From contig JALVEM010000339.1 of assembly GCA_027030825.1 (NCBI GenBank), positions 1-8,584 on the forward strand: a stretch of 8,584 bases of DNA. The letters are read 5' to 3'. Made by a program: the position numbers and the translations under genes. Positions 1 to 6,116 of the stretch are shown here, piece by piece. Within the stretch, counting starts at the first letter, position 1. Each line of letters opens with the position of its first letter. This DNA comes from Thiohalobacter sp. GTDB lineage: Bacteria > Pseudomonadota > Gammaproteobacteria > Thiohalobacterales > Thiohalobacteraceae. The notes below the pieces were generated by a model, which was not told the DNA's origin, made no database searches, and worked only from the letters and a program-made list of their open reading frames with translations.

Positions 1-672
1 CGGCGGCAGACTCTGTTCCGCGAGTGCCTCGAGGACGATCTCGCGCACCATCTGCTGCACGGTCTCGGTGATCTGCGGCCGGACGGCCTCCAGGGCATGG
101 AGACAGCGGAAGGAGAGTTCGGCACGCAACCGCTCCAGCACGCAATCGACCACGGGCGCGCAGGCTTCCTGGATCACGTTGCCCAGATCGACCGCGAGCC
201 GGGCGGCCTCGCCCTCCTCGAGCATGTATTCCGCCGGCACCAGCGGCAGGGAGGAGGTGCGCACGGGCTCCTGAACCACATTGCCGGCACCCTTCCCGCC
301 CTCGTCGTCACGCAGGGCATCGATGACGGACCGGATCATGTCACGGTCGGCCCGCTTGGGCAGGGTCTTCCAGACACCGTGGCGGCGGGCTTCCTCGGCG
401 AGCGCGGGCGTCAGACTGGAAGAGAGCATGATCACGGGGATGCCGGCGGTGGCGGGGCGGCGGGCGATCTCGAGCGCGGTCTCCAGCCCGCTCATGCCGC
501 GCATCAGGTGATCCATGAAGACCACGTCGGGCACCAGGGCTTCGAGATAGCCGAGCGCTTCCTCCCCGGAAGACGCCAGGGCCACGTCCAGGCCCATCTC
601 CTGCAGCAGCGACTGGAAGATCCGGCGGGCCGACGGCGAATCGTCCACCAGCAGGGCTGTTCGGATTTTCAT
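1..672 (-). CDS. Response regulator receiver protein with atypical helical C-terminus (3' end beyond window)
   Basis: Reading leftward from ATG at 672, 224 codons are open to the window edge, so the protein is truncated here. Residues 1-122 form a CheY-like receiver: acidic pair D10-D11, phospho-acceptor D54 in VVFMDHLMRGMSG, S84 at the switch Ser/Thr position and K106 in LPKR. The usual proline after the phospho-Asp (DxxMP) is replaced by R. A linker (about 122-145) leads to a helical segment (about 146-224) rich in E, A, L and V, including AVRPQITETVQQMVREIV. No helix-turn-helix, GGDEF, EAL, HD or kinase domain is visible, so direct DNA binding is unlikely from what is seen. GGATGGAG precedes the start by about 4 bases. 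The protein presumably takes phosphate from a histidine kinase not in this window. The receiver call is sure; the output role is unknown. Confidence 0.9.
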   Translation of the reverse strand, partial: MKIRTALLVDDSPSARRIFQSLLQEMGLDVALASSGEEALGYLEALVPDVVFMDHLMRGMSGLETALEIARRPATAGIPVIMLSSSLTPALAEEARRHGVWKTLPKRADRDMIRSVIDALRDDEGGKGAGNVVQEPVRTSSLPLVPAEYMLEEGEAARLAVDLGNVIQEACAPVVDCVLERLRAELSFRCLHALEAVRPQITETVQQMVREIVLEALAEQSLPP

Positions 673-703
673 CGACTCCATCCTCGTGGGGCGGTCGGTT
701 CGA

Positions 704-709
704 ATTATG
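704..709 (-). promoter_or_regulatory. Possible -10 element (CATAAT) for the response regulator gene
   Basis: On the minus strand CATAAT matches 5 of 6 bases of the sigma-70 -10 consensus and would start a transcript about 25 bases before the ATG at 672. No convincing -35 hexamer lies 16-18 bases upstream, so an activator might be needed. The inverted repeat at 734-764 lies just upstream, where an activator would bind. This is a weak call by eye. Confidence 0.3.
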
Positions 710-733
710 GTTGTTGCCGCTGTTTGCGGTTTC

Positions 734-764
734 TTCACATTAGGACATTTCATGACAATGTGAA
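734..764. repeat. Inverted repeat TTCACATT - 15 nt - AATGTGAA, candidate operator
   Basis: Two perfect 8-base arms (734-741 and 757-764) flank a 15-base centre in the AT-rich region between the divergent response regulator and the DUF6394/channel pair. A second, overlapping palindrome uses part of the same bases: ATTTCA - 8 nt - TGAAAT at 747-766. The position between divergent starts fits a regulator-binding site, but no T-run follows, so it is not a terminator. The binding protein cannot be named from sequence. Confidence 0.5.
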
Positions 765-789
765 ATCGAATGATTTTATGGCATTCGAT
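765..789. repeat. Inverted repeat ATCGAATG - 9 nt - CATTCGAT, candidate operator
   Basis: Perfect 8-base arms (765-772 and 782-789) flank a 9-base AT-rich centre. This repeat starts on the base right after the repeat at 734-764, so the two form a contiguous block of 56 bp. It lies about 35 bp upstream of the candidate -10 at 823-831, where an operator or activator site for the rightward genes would be expected. Function is inferred from position and symmetry only. Confidence 0.5.
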
Positions 790-822
790 AAATCCTGTTG
801 ATGGATAGGACCGTCCCGGCGC

Positions 823-831
823 TGCTAGACT
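823..831 (+). promoter_or_regulatory. Possible extended -10 element (TGCTAGACT) for the DUF6394/K+ channel genes
   Basis: TGn followed by TAGACT (4 of 6 to TATAAT) would start transcription near 838, giving a leader of roughly 28 bases that contains the AAGGAC ribosome-binding site before the ATG at 867. No good -35 is seen at standard spacing, which is tolerated by extended -10 promoters. Weak call by eye. Confidence 0.28.
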
Positions 832-866
832 GTGCCGTACCGCATCCCCGCGCCAAGGACCCGAGC

Positions 867-1250
867 ATGAATCTGGAAAAGGTCGTCTTCGCTTTCTTCG
901 TCCTCCTGGCCCTGACGCTCAACTTCGGTTTCGTCATGGGCGAGATGGACAATGTCCATCATCACAACGTCTACGAGCTCTACAGCGCCCTCTTCGTCAG
1001 TCTGATCGCCACCGTGCTGAAATTCGGCGACCGGACCCACATCGGAGCGGTACTGCTCGCGACCAGCCTGGTGGCCGACCTCCAGCTCATCGCTGCAGCC
1101 ACCGTGTGGGGCTATGCGGAACACGTCTCCGACCTGGGCATGACACCGGAACGCATGGCCGACGTGGTGGCGCTCTCGGGTGGCGCCCTGGTGGCCAACA
1201 TCGCCTCCGTCGTCATCCTGATCATCGAAACGGTGCTGGTGCGCCGCTGA
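867..1250 (+). CDS. Small four-helix membrane protein, probable DUF6394 family
   Basis: This 127-residue integral membrane protein has about four hydrophobic helices at residues 5-24, 36-53, 59-82 and 100-124, with a short loop holding three consecutive His (31-33) between helices 1 and 2. I chose ATG 867 because AAGGAC lies 6 bases upstream and the protein then begins at the first membrane helix; the frame opens earlier at TTG 798 without support. The sequence resembles what I recall of DUF6394, a family of unknown function in gammaproteobacteria; the family name is from memory. It sits 3 bases upstream of a K+ channel gene on the same strand and is surely cotranscribed. A role as accessory subunit or in assembly of that channel is inference. 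Charged residues inside helix 3 (D71) and near helix 1 (E26, D28) could matter for ion or subunit contacts. Confidence 0.85.
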   Translation: MNLEKVVFAFFVLLALTLNFGFVMGEMDNVHHHNVYELYSALFVSLIATVLKFGDRTHIGAVLLATSLVADLQLIAAATVWGYAEHVSDLGMTPERMADVVALSGGALVANIASVVILIIETVLVRR

Positions 1251-1253
1251 TCC

Positions 1254-3032
1254 ATGGCCCTCGATCCGGCGAACGCGCCTCACCCTCCTCCCGGCGGCGA
1301 TCCGGGAAACGGGGTCATGCCGGACATCGTCTTCCTCGTGCTGCGCCGGCTGCGCCGCCCGCTGCTGGTGCTGATCTCCGCCTATGCCATTTCCACCCTG
1401 GGATTCACCCTCATCCCCGGTGTGGACGACCAGGGGCGCCCGTGGCGGATGGATTTCTTTCACGCCTTCTACTTCGTCAGTTTCATGGGCTCGACCATCG
1501 GGTTCGGGGAACTGCCCTACACCTTCACCGACGCCCAGCGCTTCTGGACCCTGTTCAGCATCTATCTCACCGTCATCAGCTGGCTGTATGCCATCGGCGC
1601 CATCATCACCATCATCCAGGACCAGCGGCTGCGCCGCGTGATCGCGATGTCGGGTTTTGCCCGCACCACGCGCAACCTCCGCGAGCCCTTCCATATCGTC
1701 TGCGGATATGGCGATACGGGACAGCTCATCGTCTCCGAGCTGGCGGAACACGGCAGCCGGTGCACGGTGATCGACATCGACGAGGATCGCATCCACCGCC
1801 TGGCCATCGAGGACTTTCCTGTGCATGCGCCGGGCCTGCACGCCGACGCCCAGGACACCGAGTCTCTGCTCGCCGCAGGCCTCCGCCACCCGTACTGCCG
1901 TGGTGTCATCGCCGTCACCAACTCCGATGCCGCCAATCTCAAGATCGCCATCACGGCCAAGCTGCTGCGTCCATCGCTCAAGGTGTACTGCCGTTCCGAG
2001 AGGCGCGAGACGGCGGCCAACATGGCCTCGTTCGGCACGGACTCCATCACCAACGCCTACGAGACCTTCGCGGAACGTTTCTCGCTGCTGTTCCATTCCC
2101 CCTCGATGTTCCTGGTGCACGAGTGGATCACCAGTCCTCACAACGAGCCCTTGAGCGAATTCATCACGCCGCCCAAGGGGAAATGGGTGATCTGCGGTTA
2201 CGGACGGTTCGGCCGCGCCCTGCACGCCCGCCTCGAGGCACTGGGCCTGCCGGTCCAGGTCATCGAGCGGAACCCGGAGGCGACCGGCGCCCCTCCAGGC
2301 ACGGTCAAGGGCACCGGGACCGAGGCGGCCACCCTGCTGGAGGCCGACATTCATCACGCCGTCGGCATCGTTGCCGGAACCGACGACGATGCCAACAATC
2401 TCTCCATTCTGATGACCGCCCGTGATCTCAGGCACGACCTGTTCACGGTGGCGCGGCAGAACGAGACCCGCAACACCGCCCTGTTCCGCGCCGCCCGCAT
2501 CGATCGGGTCATGCAGCCCAGCCGGATACTGGCGGAGAACATTCTCGCGGAGATCCTCATCCCCCTGCTCGGCGAATTCCTTCAGTTGGCCTCCCGCAGG
2601 GACGAGGTCTGGGCCAATCTCCTGGTGAGCCGGGTCAGCGGCGTGGTCGAGGATCGGGCCCACGACACCTGGGTGCTCCGGCTCGACGAGCAACAGGCTC
2701 CCGCCGTGATCGACCAGATGAAGGAGGGGTGCGAGATCCGGCTCGCCCATCTGCTGACCGATCCCCACGATCCGGCCCGCCGGCTTCGCTGCGTGCCCCT
2801 GCTGCTGCACCGGGATGGCGTGGGCCGATTGCTGCCCGAAGACGACACGCGACTGATGCGCAACGACCAGCTCCTGTTCTGCGGGCTCCCCGAGGCCGAG
2901 GACGACATGCGCCTGCTGGTGGCCAACTACAACATGCTGAACTATATCGTCACGGGCGAGGACCGGCCGGCCGGTTACATCTGGCAGTGGCTGTCCCGCC
3001 GGCGCGCCCGGGCAGGTTCCGCAGCGGGGTGA
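1254..3032 (+). CDS. Two-TM potassium channel subunit with two RCK (TrkA-N) domains
   Basis: The 592-residue inner-membrane protein is a gated K+ channel subunit. TM1 lies at about 35-55, a pore helix at 68-80, the selectivity filter T81-I-G-F-G-E86 (the TVGYG equivalent), and TM2 at about 97-121. Two cytoplasmic Rossmann domains follow: G151-Y-G-D-T-G156 with acidic D174/D176 closing strand 2, and G315-Y-G-R-F-G320 with E338 at the same place. A C-terminal portion (about 440-550) is probably RCK_C-like. One pore plus two RCK units in one chain recalls GsuK and BK-type channels: a tetramer would carry eight RCK domains on its own gating ring. NAD(H)-type nucleotides or divalent cations are typical ligands. 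The start is uncertain: ATG 1254 has no clear ribosome-binding site, and ATG 1317 (Met22, MPDIVFLVL) begins just before the conserved part and drops a Pro-rich leader. TrkA itself lacks the pore, so that label is excluded. Confidence 0.93.
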   Translation: MALDPANAPHPPPGGDPGNGVMPDIVFLVLRRLRRPLLVLISAYAISTLGFTLIPGVDDQGRPWRMDFFHAFYFVSFMGSTIGFGELPYTFTDAQRFWTLFSIYLTVISWLYAIGAIITIIQDQRLRRVIAMSGFARTTRNLREPFHIVCGYGDTGQLIVSELAEHGSRCTVIDIDEDRIHRLAIEDFPVHAPGLHADAQDTESLLAAGLRHPYCRGVIAVTNSDAANLKIAITAKLLRPSLKVYCRSERRETAANMASFGTDSITNAYETFAERFSLLFHSPSMFLVHEWITSPHNEPLSEFITPPKGKWVICGYGRFGRALHARLEALGLPVQVIERNPEATGAPPGTVKGTGTEAATLLEADIHHAVGIVAGTDDDANNLSILMTARDLRHDLFTVARQNETRNTALFRAARIDRVMQPSRILAENILAEILIPLLGEFLQLASRRDEVWANLLVSRVSGVVEDRAHDTWVLRLDEQQAPAVIDQMKEGCEIRLAHLLTDPHDPARRLRCVPLLLHRDGVGRLLPEDDTRLMRNDQLLFCGLPEAEDDMRLLVANYNMLNYIVTGEDRPAGYIWQWLSRRRARAGSAAG

Positions 3033-3041
3033 GGAGCCCTC

Positions 3042-3581
3042 TCAGAAAAGACTCGCCTGCACCTGCCGGTCGTAGACCAGCGTGGCGCTCTCCCGCCGCG
3101 CCTCGACGCGCAGCTGATGCTCGCGCACCTCGCCGGGTCCGATCAGATGCAGCACCTGCACCCCCTCGAGCAGCAGATAGTCGGCGATCAGCGAACGGTG
3201 GCACTCCAGCGGCTCGCGCTCGGCGCACATGACGGCGGTACGTCCGCGCCGCGCGAGATTGCGGAGCTGGACGATCGCGCGCCGGAAAACCTCCGTCTGC
3301 ATGTGGTCGGCGTAACCGCGGAAGCCTTCCGGCAGGGCGATGTGAGGCGACTCGGACGAAGGGGTGCGGAACCCGCCCAGATGCCGTCCGGCCCAGTGAT
3401 AGGTGATTCCGGCATCCGACAGGGCCTCGCGCAATGCCTCCTCGTCGAAGTGCGGAAAGCGCGCCGAACGGGGTCGGGCCCGCACGTCCACCAGCAGCTC
3501 GATGTCCGGCTCGCGCAGCAGCGCGACGAACTCTTCGATGTCGCGATTGCTGTGACCGATGGTCCAGATCGTCTCGCGCAT
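3042..3581 (-). CDS. DUF488 domain protein
   Basis: This 179-residue soluble protein carries the marks of DUF488: TIGHSN at 7-12, VDVR at 31-34 followed by a P-S-A-R-F stretch, and MCAEREPLECHR at 118-129 with C119 and C127. The family is of unknown function; the conserved Cys and His suggest a small-molecule or redox active site, but no reaction is established. The ATG (3579-3581) shares one base with the msrA stop (TGATG), so translation is probably coupled to msrA and the two are one transcript. An open frame continues upstream inside msrA to 4343, but that part is a shadow of msrA. The gene ends 9 bases from the convergent channel gene with no evident terminator. Confidence 0.9.
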   Translation of the reverse strand: MRETIWTIGHSNRDIEEFVALLREPDIELLVDVRARPRSARFPHFDEEALREALSDAGITYHWAGRHLGGFRTPSSESPHIALPEGFRGYADHMQTEVFRRAIVQLRNLARRGRTAVMCAEREPLECHRSLIADYLLLEGVQVLHLIGPGEVREHQLRVEARRESATLVYDRQVQASLF

Positions 3582-4228
3582 CAGACCGCCTCCAGGTCGG
3601 GCAGGGGGACACCGGTGCCGCCCAGCCCGCAATAGCCGCCGGGATTTTTGGCGAGGTACTGCTGATGATAGTGTTCGGCGTAGTAGAACGGCGGCGCCTC
3701 GCGGATCTCGGTGGTGACCGGTCCGTATCCGGCCCGGCCCAGAACCTCGGCATAGCGCTCGCGGCTGTGTTCGGCCAACCGCCGTTGCGTCTCGGTCGTC
3801 CAGTAGATGCCGGAGCGGTACTGGGTGCCGACATCGTTGCCCTGGCGCATGCCCTGGGTGGGGTCGTGTCCTTCCCAGAAGACACGCAGCAGCGCCGAAA
3901 ACGGCACGGCCTGCGGGTCGTAGACCACGCGCACGACCTCGTTGTGCCCCGTCAGTCCGGTGCAGACCTCCTCGTAGGTCGGATTCGGGGTGTAGCCCCC
4001 CGCATAACCGACCATGGTCACGTACACGCCGGGCGTCTCCCAGAAGCGGCGCTCGGCGCCCCAGAAGCAGCCCATGCCGAACAGAACCTCCTCCATGCCC
4101 TCGGGCCAGGGCGGGAGCAGCGACCGGCCATTGACGAAATGCCGTTCCGGCACGGGCATGGGCGTGTCCCGACCGGGCAGGGCCTCCTCCGGCGCAGGCA
4201 ATGTCGTCTTGCGGGTGAAAGGAATCAT
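3581..4228 (-). CDS. msrA: Peptide-methionine (S)-S-oxide reductase
   Basis: MsrA reduces the S-epimer of methionine sulfoxide in proteins and free Met-SO, with electrons from thioredoxin. The 215-residue product has the catalytic motif G53-C54-F-W-G57, an acidic active-site residue in TGHNE (E97), a GMRQGNDVGTQYRS block (126-139), and the recycling Cys at GYCG (C200). The N-terminal extension (LPAPEEALPGRDTPMPV) closely matches the E. coli-type long form. The second recycling Cys that E. coli has near its C-terminus (C206) is here Pro208, so this looks like a two-Cys recycling form. I start it at ATG 4228 rather than the upstream in-frame start at 4261, because conservation begins here and an AGGGGG lies about 10 bases upstream. 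It is first in a coupled pair with the DUF488 gene and divergent from a thioredoxin-like gene, a plausible but unproven electron donor. Confidence 0.97.
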   Translation of the reverse strand: MIPFTRKTTLPAPEEALPGRDTPMPVPERHFVNGRSLLPPWPEGMEEVLFGMGCFWGAERRFWETPGVYVTMVGYAGGYTPNPTYEEVCTGLTGHNEVVRVVYDPQAVPFSALLRVFWEGHDPTQGMRQGNDVGTQYRSGIYWTTETQRRLAEHSRERYAEVLGRAGYGPVTTEIREAPPFYYAEHYHQQYLAKNPGGYCGLGGTGVPLPDLEAV

Positions 4229-4283
4229 GTCGTATCCGCCCCCTGGTCCAGTGCCAAGCATATCCGAGCAGGCAGGAGTCGGC

Positions 4284-4289
4284 TATCAT
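4284..4289 (+). promoter_or_regulatory. Possible -10 element (TATCAT) for the thioredoxin-HEAT gene
   Basis: TATCAT matches the -10 consensus at 5 of 6 positions and would start a transcript near 4296, about 22 bases before the ATG at 4318, leaving room for the GGAG ribosome-binding site at 4308-4311. No -35 hexamer is recognisable. The 89 bp between the divergent msrA and this gene must also hold the msrA promoter, for which I see nothing convincing. Confidence 0.3.
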
Positions 4290-4317
4290 TTCCCCACGTC
4301 CCCTGTTGGAGATCCCG

Positions 4318-4971
4318 ATGTCTGCACAGCCGCCATCCGCCACCCTCTATCTCGCCACCGGCTGCCCGCACTGTCCGGTGGTGCTGCAGGGCCTCTCCGA
4401 ACTCGTCAAGCAGGGGAAGCTGGGCACGCTGGAGGTGATCAACATTCAGGCCCGTCCGGACCTTGCCGCACGGGCCGGCGTGCGCAGCGTACCCTGGTTC
4501 CGGATAGGCCCCATCGAACTGGAAGGGCTGCACTCGCCCGCCGAGCTGAAGGAGTGGGTGGCGCTGGCCGGCAGGCCGGACGCCGTGGCCGAGTATCTCG
4601 CGCGCCTGCTGCGCGATGGCCAGCTGGGCAAGGCGGAAGCCTATCTTCGCCGCCATCCCGGGGCCATGCCGGCCGTGCTCGACCTGCTCGAGCGCAAGGA
4701 GGCCGAGCTTCCGGAACGGCTGGGCGTCAATGCCCTGATGGAATCGCTGGAAGGCAGCGAGGCGCTCGCCGGCCTGATCGACCGGCTGACCGAACTCTCG
4801 CGCCATCCGGATCCGCGCATCCGCGGCGATGCCACCTGGTTCCTGGGGCTCACGCACGACCCGCGCGCCCGACCGGCCATCGAGGCCCGGCTCGAGGATG
4901 AGAATCCCGACGTGCGGGAGGTGGCCGAGGATGCCCTGGAACGGCTGCAGGCCTCGGCCGACCCCGCCTGA
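4318..4971 (+). CDS. Thioredoxin-like protein with C-terminal HEAT-like repeats
   Basis: The 217-residue protein has no signal peptide or membrane segment, so it is probably cytoplasmic. Residues 8-75 look like a thioredoxin fold: C16-P-H-C19 after strand 1, and the cis-proline signature SVPWF (P59). CPHC is the active site of DsbA- and glutaredoxin-like proteins. A helical middle (about 76-160) follows, then a HEAT/PBS-lyase-like stretch (about 161-210) with DPRIRGDATWFLGL and NPDVREVAEDALERL, a pattern of roughly 30 residues occurring twice. HEAT repeats bind other proteins, so a dithiol oxidoreductase aimed at a partner is a reasonable guess. ATG 4318 is preferred over the in-frame TTG 4306 because GGAG sits 6 bases before it. 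It is divergent from msrA, whose enzyme needs a dithiol reductant; the functional link is inference. It converges with the next gene across 3 bases. Confidence 0.88.
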   Translation: MSAQPPSATLYLATGCPHCPVVLQGLSELVKQGKLGTLEVINIQARPDLAARAGVRSVPWFRIGPIELEGLHSPAELKEWVALAGRPDAVAEYLARLLRDGQLGKAEAYLRRHPGAMPAVLDLLERKEAELPERLGVNALMESLEGSEALAGLIDRLTELSRHPDPRIRGDATWFLGLTHDPRARPAIEARLEDENPDVREVAEDALERLQASADPA

Positions 4972-4974
4972 GGC

Positions 4975-5934
4975 TCAGTGCAGCCCCTTCTCTCGCCGCG
5001 CCTGCCTCGATTCCTGCATCTTGTTGCGCACCAGGTTCACGCCCTCGAGATAAGGCAAGGTCCCGTTGGAACGAATCACTTCCCGTCCCTCGTCGCTGTC
5101 GGTGAAGCGGATGAAATCCCGGATGAGTTCCAGCTTCGGGTTGTCCGGGTTGTAGACAAGGTACAAGGGCCGGTAGAGCAGATACCGCCCGCTTTTTATG
5201 TTTTCGTATGTAGGGGACTTGCCTTCCAGCTGCAGTACCTTGACCTTTCGCTTTCTGGCACTGCTGATGCCGGTCACCGCCAGTGCCAGCGGATCCTGTT
5301 CCACAGCCTTCTCGAGCGGACCTGAAGACTTGAAGATCTTCGTCGCGGCGAACTCCTGGTCATAATTGGAGAAGAGCAGCTTTCTCAGGGTGCGCCCGAC
5401 ACCGGAGATCTTTCCCTGCCGCACGTAGAGATGAATGGGCGCATCCTCGCCGCCGAGCTGTTTCCATCGGGTGATTTCGCCCAGATAGACCTTGCGCAGA
5501 CTCTCCAGCGTGATGTTCTCGACCGGATTGTCGGGATGCGTGATCACCACCAGGGCGTCCCAGGCCACGGGCACCATCACCACGCCCTGCTCCGCCTTTT
5601 CGCTGAAGATACGCTGCCGGCAACTGCCGCCGATGTCGGCCGTGAGGGCCGCCACTTCGCGAATGCCGCGGGTCGCCCCGCCCCCCTGGATGTCGATATG
5701 CACGCCCGTCTTCTTCTCGTAGGCCTTCGCCAGAGCCGTCAGATAGGATTTCTTCGAAATCCCGCATCCCACCCAGCGCAGATCCGCGCGCGCGCCGTCG
5801 ATCGGGGGCGGTTCGGAATCTCCTGCGGCCGGCGCCAGCATGGGCAGCGCGAGCAGCATCAGCCACAACCATCCACAGACCGTTCCGGCAGGCTGCAGCA
5901 AGCGGCGCCTTCCAGGATTTTCACGTGTGCTCAT
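4975..5934 (-). CDS. Exported PstS-like (PBP type 2) substrate-binding protein
   Basis: The 319-residue protein starts with a basic segment (RENPGRRRLLQ), a hydrophobic core (about 20-33) and a likely signal peptidase I site near A35-P-A-A38, so it is periplasmic. It has the layout of PstS-family binding proteins: a first ligand loop VGCGISKKS (55-63), GGGATRGIREV (84-94), DIGGSCR (100-106), WDALVVITHPDNPVENIT in lobe 2, LRKVYLGEITRWKQLGG, and TGISSARKR (221-229). Phosphate or a similar oxyanion is the obvious candidate ligand, but no PstC, PstA, PstB or PhoU gene is nearby, so it may act as a sensor or scavenger. Cys57 and Cys105 both lie in presumed ligand loops. ATG 5934 is chosen over the upstream in-frame start at 6000 because a very strong ribosome-binding site lies 6 bases before it. 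No Pho box is recognisable upstream. Confidence 0.9.
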   Translation of the reverse strand: MSTRENPGRRRLLQPAGTVCGWLWLMLLALPMLAPAAGDSEPPPIDGARADLRWVGCGISKKSYLTALAKAYEKKTGVHIDIQGGGATRGIREVAALTADIGGSCRQRIFSEKAEQGVVMVPVAWDALVVITHPDNPVENITLESLRKVYLGEITRWKQLGGEDAPIHLYVRQGKISGVGRTLRKLLFSNYDQEFAATKIFKSSGPLEKAVEQDPLALAVTGISSARKRKVKVLQLEGKSPTYENIKSGRYLLYRPLYLVYNPDNPKLELIRDFIRFTDSDEGREVIRSNGTLPYLEGVNLVRNKMQESRQARREKGLH

Positions 5935-5940
5935 GTGATT

Positions 5941-5949
5941 CCCCTCCCC
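5941..5949 (-). promoter_or_regulatory. Strong ribosome-binding site fixing the start of the PstS-like gene
   Basis: The minus strand reads GGGGAGGGG followed by 6 bases and the ATG at 5934. It is the most purine-rich Shine-Dalgarno stretch in the window and settles the choice of start against the upstream in-frame start at 6000. The run also suggests high expression. Confidence 0.65.
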
Positions 5950-5966
5950 GGGCAGAATACCGAATG

Positions 5967-5998
5967 GTCGGATATCTGCTGGATGACGATTTTCCGAC
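5967..5998 (-). repeat. Small inverted repeat in the leader of the PstS-like gene
   Basis: GTCGGA (5967-5972) and TCCGAC (5993-5998) are perfect 6-base complements around a 20-base centre, about 35 to 65 bases upstream of the ATG at 5934. It could form a leader hairpin or be a protein site, or be chance. The rest of the 182-base gap (5935-6116) between this gene and the methyltransferase-like gene shows no gene, no clear terminator and only weak -10-like AT stretches around 5999-6010. Confidence 0.25.
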
Positions 5999-6116
5999 AC
6001 AATTTATTCGCCCTTCGAGTTCAGAGGCTTTCAAGAGACGTCGGGCAGAGAGGCGCAAGGGAACGAGCAGAACACAACCCGGCAGAAGGTCTTTGGCGGC
6101 GACTCTCGACGACCCG

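Noticed and set aside
717..735. CCGC-tgttt-GCGG followed by TTTCTT as a rightward terminator
   Set aside because: The stem is only 4 bp and no rightward gene precedes it.
97..801. 234-codon plus-strand frame opposite the response regulator
   Set aside because: It is the mirror of a receiver domain with all its key residues and has no recognisable motif of its own.
825..2810. 661-codon open frame on the minus strand opposite the DUF6394 and channel genes
   Set aside because: Its product is rich in G, H, D, E and Q with no fold or motif, and it lies antisense to two clearly conserved proteins. It is a by-product of high GC3 coding.
3033..3041. GAGG-agc-CCTC hairpin at 3031-3041 as a bidirectional terminator
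   Set aside because: Only a 4-bp stem and no T-run on either side.
4229..4260. Sigma-54 promoter for msrA (TTGGCACTGGACC on the minus strand)
   Set aside because: The -24-like TGGCAC is present, but no TTGC/-12 element follows at the needed spacing.
4967..4977. CTGAGGCTCAG palindrome between convergent stops as a terminator
   Set aside because: Short, without a T-run, and formed largely by the two stop codons themselves.
5935..6116. Pho box or hidden small gene upstream of the PstS-like gene
   Set aside because: No CTGTCAT-type direct repeats are visible, and the open frame on the minus strand (5921-6319) is mainly antisense-like or out-of-frame sequence without a conserved motif.
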